A DNA stretch of 64,000 bases from JAWWPG01 sp033850885 (lineage in GTDB: Bacteria; Actinomycetota; Actinomycetes; Propionibacteriales; Nocardioidaceae): assembly GCA_033850885.1 (NCBI GenBank), contig JAWWPG010000020.1, positions 1 through 64,000 of the forward strand. The letters are read 5' to 3'. Both the position numbers and the translations under genes were made by a program. A model generated the notes under the pieces. That model was given only the letters and a program-made list of their open reading frames with translations. It was not told the DNA's origin and made no database searches. This document shows positions 62,238 through 64,000 of the stretch, piece by piece; position 1 is the first letter of the stretch, and each line of letters opens with the position of its first letter.

Positions 62238-64000
62238 GTGACCGTGTCTGGCGCAGCCGTGTCTTCGTCGCGGGGCGGCGGAGTACTGCGGATCACCGCG
62301 TTCAGGCGACTCTGGATCGGGCTGGGGCTGTCCAGTCTCGGCGACTGGCTGGGGTTGTTGGCGTTGACGGCGATGGCGAGCCAGCTCGCCTCGTCCAGCT
62401 ATCAGCAGCAGAACTTCGCGATCGCCGGCGTGCTGTTCCTCCGGGTGCTTCCCGCCATCGTGATCGGACCACTCGCCGGCTATATCGCGGACCGCCTCGA
62501 CCGGCGCTCGACCCTGGTCATCGGCGACTTCGCGCGCGGGATCGTCTTCATCACGATCCCGATCGTCGACAAGCTGTGGTGGGTCTTCGTCGCCACCGTG
62601 ATCATCGAGGCGATCAGCCTGGTGTGGCTGCCGGCCAAGGATGCCACGGTGCCCAACCTGGTACCGCGTGACCAGCTCGAGCAGGCGAACCGGCTCTCGA
62701 TCGCGACGACGTACGGATCGGCCCTGCCGGCGGCGGGGATCTTCGTCCTGCTGTCGCTCGGCACCAAGGGACTGGCCTCATCGACGGGCTGGCTCGACAA
62801 CGCGCCCGTCACGCTGTCGCTCGCGTTCAACGCCGCGTCGTTCATCGTGTCCGGAGTCGTGATCGCCACCCTGCACGCCATCCCGGCCGGCCCTGCCCTC
62901 GCGCTCGAGGGTCGGGAGGGAATCGTGCGGGTGGTGCGGGACGGGTGGGCCTACGTCATGCATCAACCGCTGATCCGGGGGCTGGTGCTGGGCATCACCG
63001 GCGCGTTCGCCGCCGGCGGGGTCGTGGTCGGCTTGGCCCGGGTCTACGTGGCAGACCTGGGTGGCGGCGACCCGGGCTATGGCACCCTGTTCGCCGCGGT
63101 CTTCGCCGGGCTGGCCCTGGGCATGTGGCGCGGTCCGCGCTTCCTGTTGGCGATGTCGCGGCGGCGGCTTTTCGGGTTCTCGCTGGTCGCAGCCGGGGTG
63201 CTGCTCGGCGGGATCGCGGTGATCGCCAACCTCGCCATCGTGGTCGCGCTCACGCTGGTGCTGGGATTCTTCGCCGGCACGGCTTGGATCACTGGTTACA
63301 CCCTGCTCGGCCTCGAGGTGGAGGACGCCTTCCGGGGCCGAACGTTCGCGTTCGTCCAGACGCTGATCCGGCTGTCGTTGGCGTTGGTGCTGGCCGTGGC
63401 TCCCCTCATCGCCGGACTGATCGGCCCTCATCGTTGGCAGGTGACTGACGACTCCGTGCTCGATTACAACGGTGCGTCCATCACGATGTTCGGCTCAGCC
63501 CTCATCATGATGGCTGTCGGCTTCGTTGCCTACCATCAGATGAACGACCGACCCGGCACCTCGATCAGAAGCGAGCTGAGGCAGTCCCTGATGCGCGACA
63601 ACGGCGTCTACGCGGACCGGGGGGTCTTCATCGCGCTCGAGGGAGGTGAGGGTGCCGGCAAGTCCACCCAGGCGCGGCTGCTCCAGGAGTGGCTGAGTCG
63701 CGAGGGGTACGACGTCGTACTCACCCATGAACCCGGGGACTCCGACATCGGTCGCCGGCTGCGCGAGATCCTGCTCTCCCCGTCCACCGGGGCACTCGAC
63801 CACCGTGCCGAGGCGCTCCTCTACGCCGCGGACAAGGCTGAGCACGTCCAGAAGCTCGTCAGGCCCGCGCTCGATCGCGGTGCGGTCGTCGTCACCGACA
63901 GGTACGTCGACTCGACCCTCGCCTACCAGGGGGCCGGCCGCGACCTGCTCCCCCGTGAGGTGGAACACGTGGCCCGGTGGGCGACGGCAGACCTGCGACC
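62238..64000 (+). CDS. tmk: MFS transporter-like/thymidylate kinase fusion (3'-truncated by window)
   Basis: A continuous frame runs from GTG 62238, directly after the topA stop, to the window end (587 codons). About residues 15-440 form an MFS-like membrane domain (FRRLWIGLGLSSLGDWLGLL near the start). A dTMP kinase domain starts near 460: P-loop GGEGAGKS (469-476), THEPGDSDIGRRLREILL and TDRYVDSTLAYQG. The loop usually reads REPGGT; here it is HEPGDS. Such fusions are known in actinobacteria. The remaining kinase residues lie beyond the window. It appears in no complete frame because the stop is outside. Confidence 0.88.
   Translation, partial: MTVSGAAVSSSRGGGVLRITAFRRLWIGLGLSSLGDWLGLLALTAMASQLASSSYQQQNFAIAGVLFLRVLPAIVIGPLAGYIADRLDRRSTLVIGDFARGIVFITIPIVDKLWWVFVATVIIEAISLVWLPAKDATVPNLVPRDQLEQANRLSIATTYGSALPAAGIFVLLSLGTKGLASSTGWLDNAPVTLSLAFNAASFIVSGVVIATLHAIPAGPALALEGREGIVRVVRDGWAYVMHQPLIRGLVLGITGAFAAGGVVVGLARVYVADLGGGDPGYGTLFAAVFAGLALGMWRGPRFLLAMSRRRLFGFSLVAAGVLLGGIAVIANLAIVVALTLVLGFFAGTAWITGYTLLGLEVEDAFRGRTFAFVQTLIRLSLALVLAVAPLIAGLIGPHRWQVTDDSVLDYNGASITMFGSALIMMAVGFVAYHQMNDRPGTSIRSELRQSLMRDNGVYADRGVFIALEGGEGAGKSTQARLLQEWLSREGYDVVLTHEPGDSDIGRRLREILLSPSTGALDHRAEALLYAADKAEHVQKLVRPALDRGAVVVTDRYVDSTLAYQGAGRDLLPREVEHVARWATADLR

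Overview
The window is chromosomal DNA of a high-GC actinobacterium. The evidence is uniform GC-rich coding sequence, frequent GTG/TTG starts, ATGA stop/start overlaps, a WhiB protein, a 6C small RNA, a GlfT2-type galactofuranosyltransferase, a fused MFS-thymidylate kinase and a bldG/helicase/hppA block. From memory, gene order between about 15.4 and 62.2 kb follows the Mycobacterium tuberculosis Rv3683-Rv3646c region (metallophosphoesterase, ponA2, whiB4, two ArsA-like ATPases, RidA, MBL hydrolase, crp, nth, TlpA, NUDIX, marP, ephE, holin-like, acs, HAD, 6C RNA, ssd/tad pilus, helicase, topA), mixed with Streptomyces-like traits (bldG next to helicase and hppA). A Nocardioidaceae/Propionibacteriales-like organism is my best guess, not proven. 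I saw no prophage, insertion sequence, CRISPR array or rRNA operon.

Layout. 0-5 kb: acyl-ACP desaturase, recR, DUF5063 gene, and the lysC-asd operon of the aspartate pathway behind a possible short upstream ORF. 5.7-8.6 kb: two membrane PH-domain (bPH2) genes and a TetR regulator. 8.7-11.7 kb: a stress-type envelope operon (anchored coiled-coil protein, holin-like protein, DUF3618 protein, YihY/BrkB) behind a SigB/SigF-like promoter and twin palindromic operators. 11.8-13.4 kb: ArsR sensor plus permease. 13.5-20 kb: secreted DUF1906/peptidoglycan-binding protein, tRNA-Pro, metallophosphoesterase, YqeY, class A PBP, WhiB. 20-27 kb: paired ArsA-like ATPases, CoA-transferase, small metabolic enzymes. 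27-36 kb: Crp, Nth, TlpA, NUDIX, MarP, EphE-like hydrolase, holin-like protein, and acetate utilisation (Acs, SatP) beside an orphan LytTR regulator. 37-39.6 kb: methyltransferase, a degenerate Fic-like protein, HAD phosphatase. 39.7-45 kb: 6C RNA and a Tad/Flp pilus operon. 45-49 kb: OatA-like acyltransferase, LapA-like protein, clan GH-A-like protein. 49-64 kb: MrfA-like helicase, BldG, H+-pyrophosphatase, two sulfotransferase-like genes, GlfT2, TopA and the start of an MFS-Tmk fusion.

The most unusual material lies between genes. Several intergenic spaces hold short palindromic or tandem repeats: a three-palindrome module in three copies, a 22-bp array with opposed halves, a 23-bp array, and long inverted repeats between convergent or neighbouring genes. 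The most unusual protein is the gene at 37.8-38.5 kb, which looks like a Fic protein that has lost both its catalytic histidine and its inhibitory glutamate.
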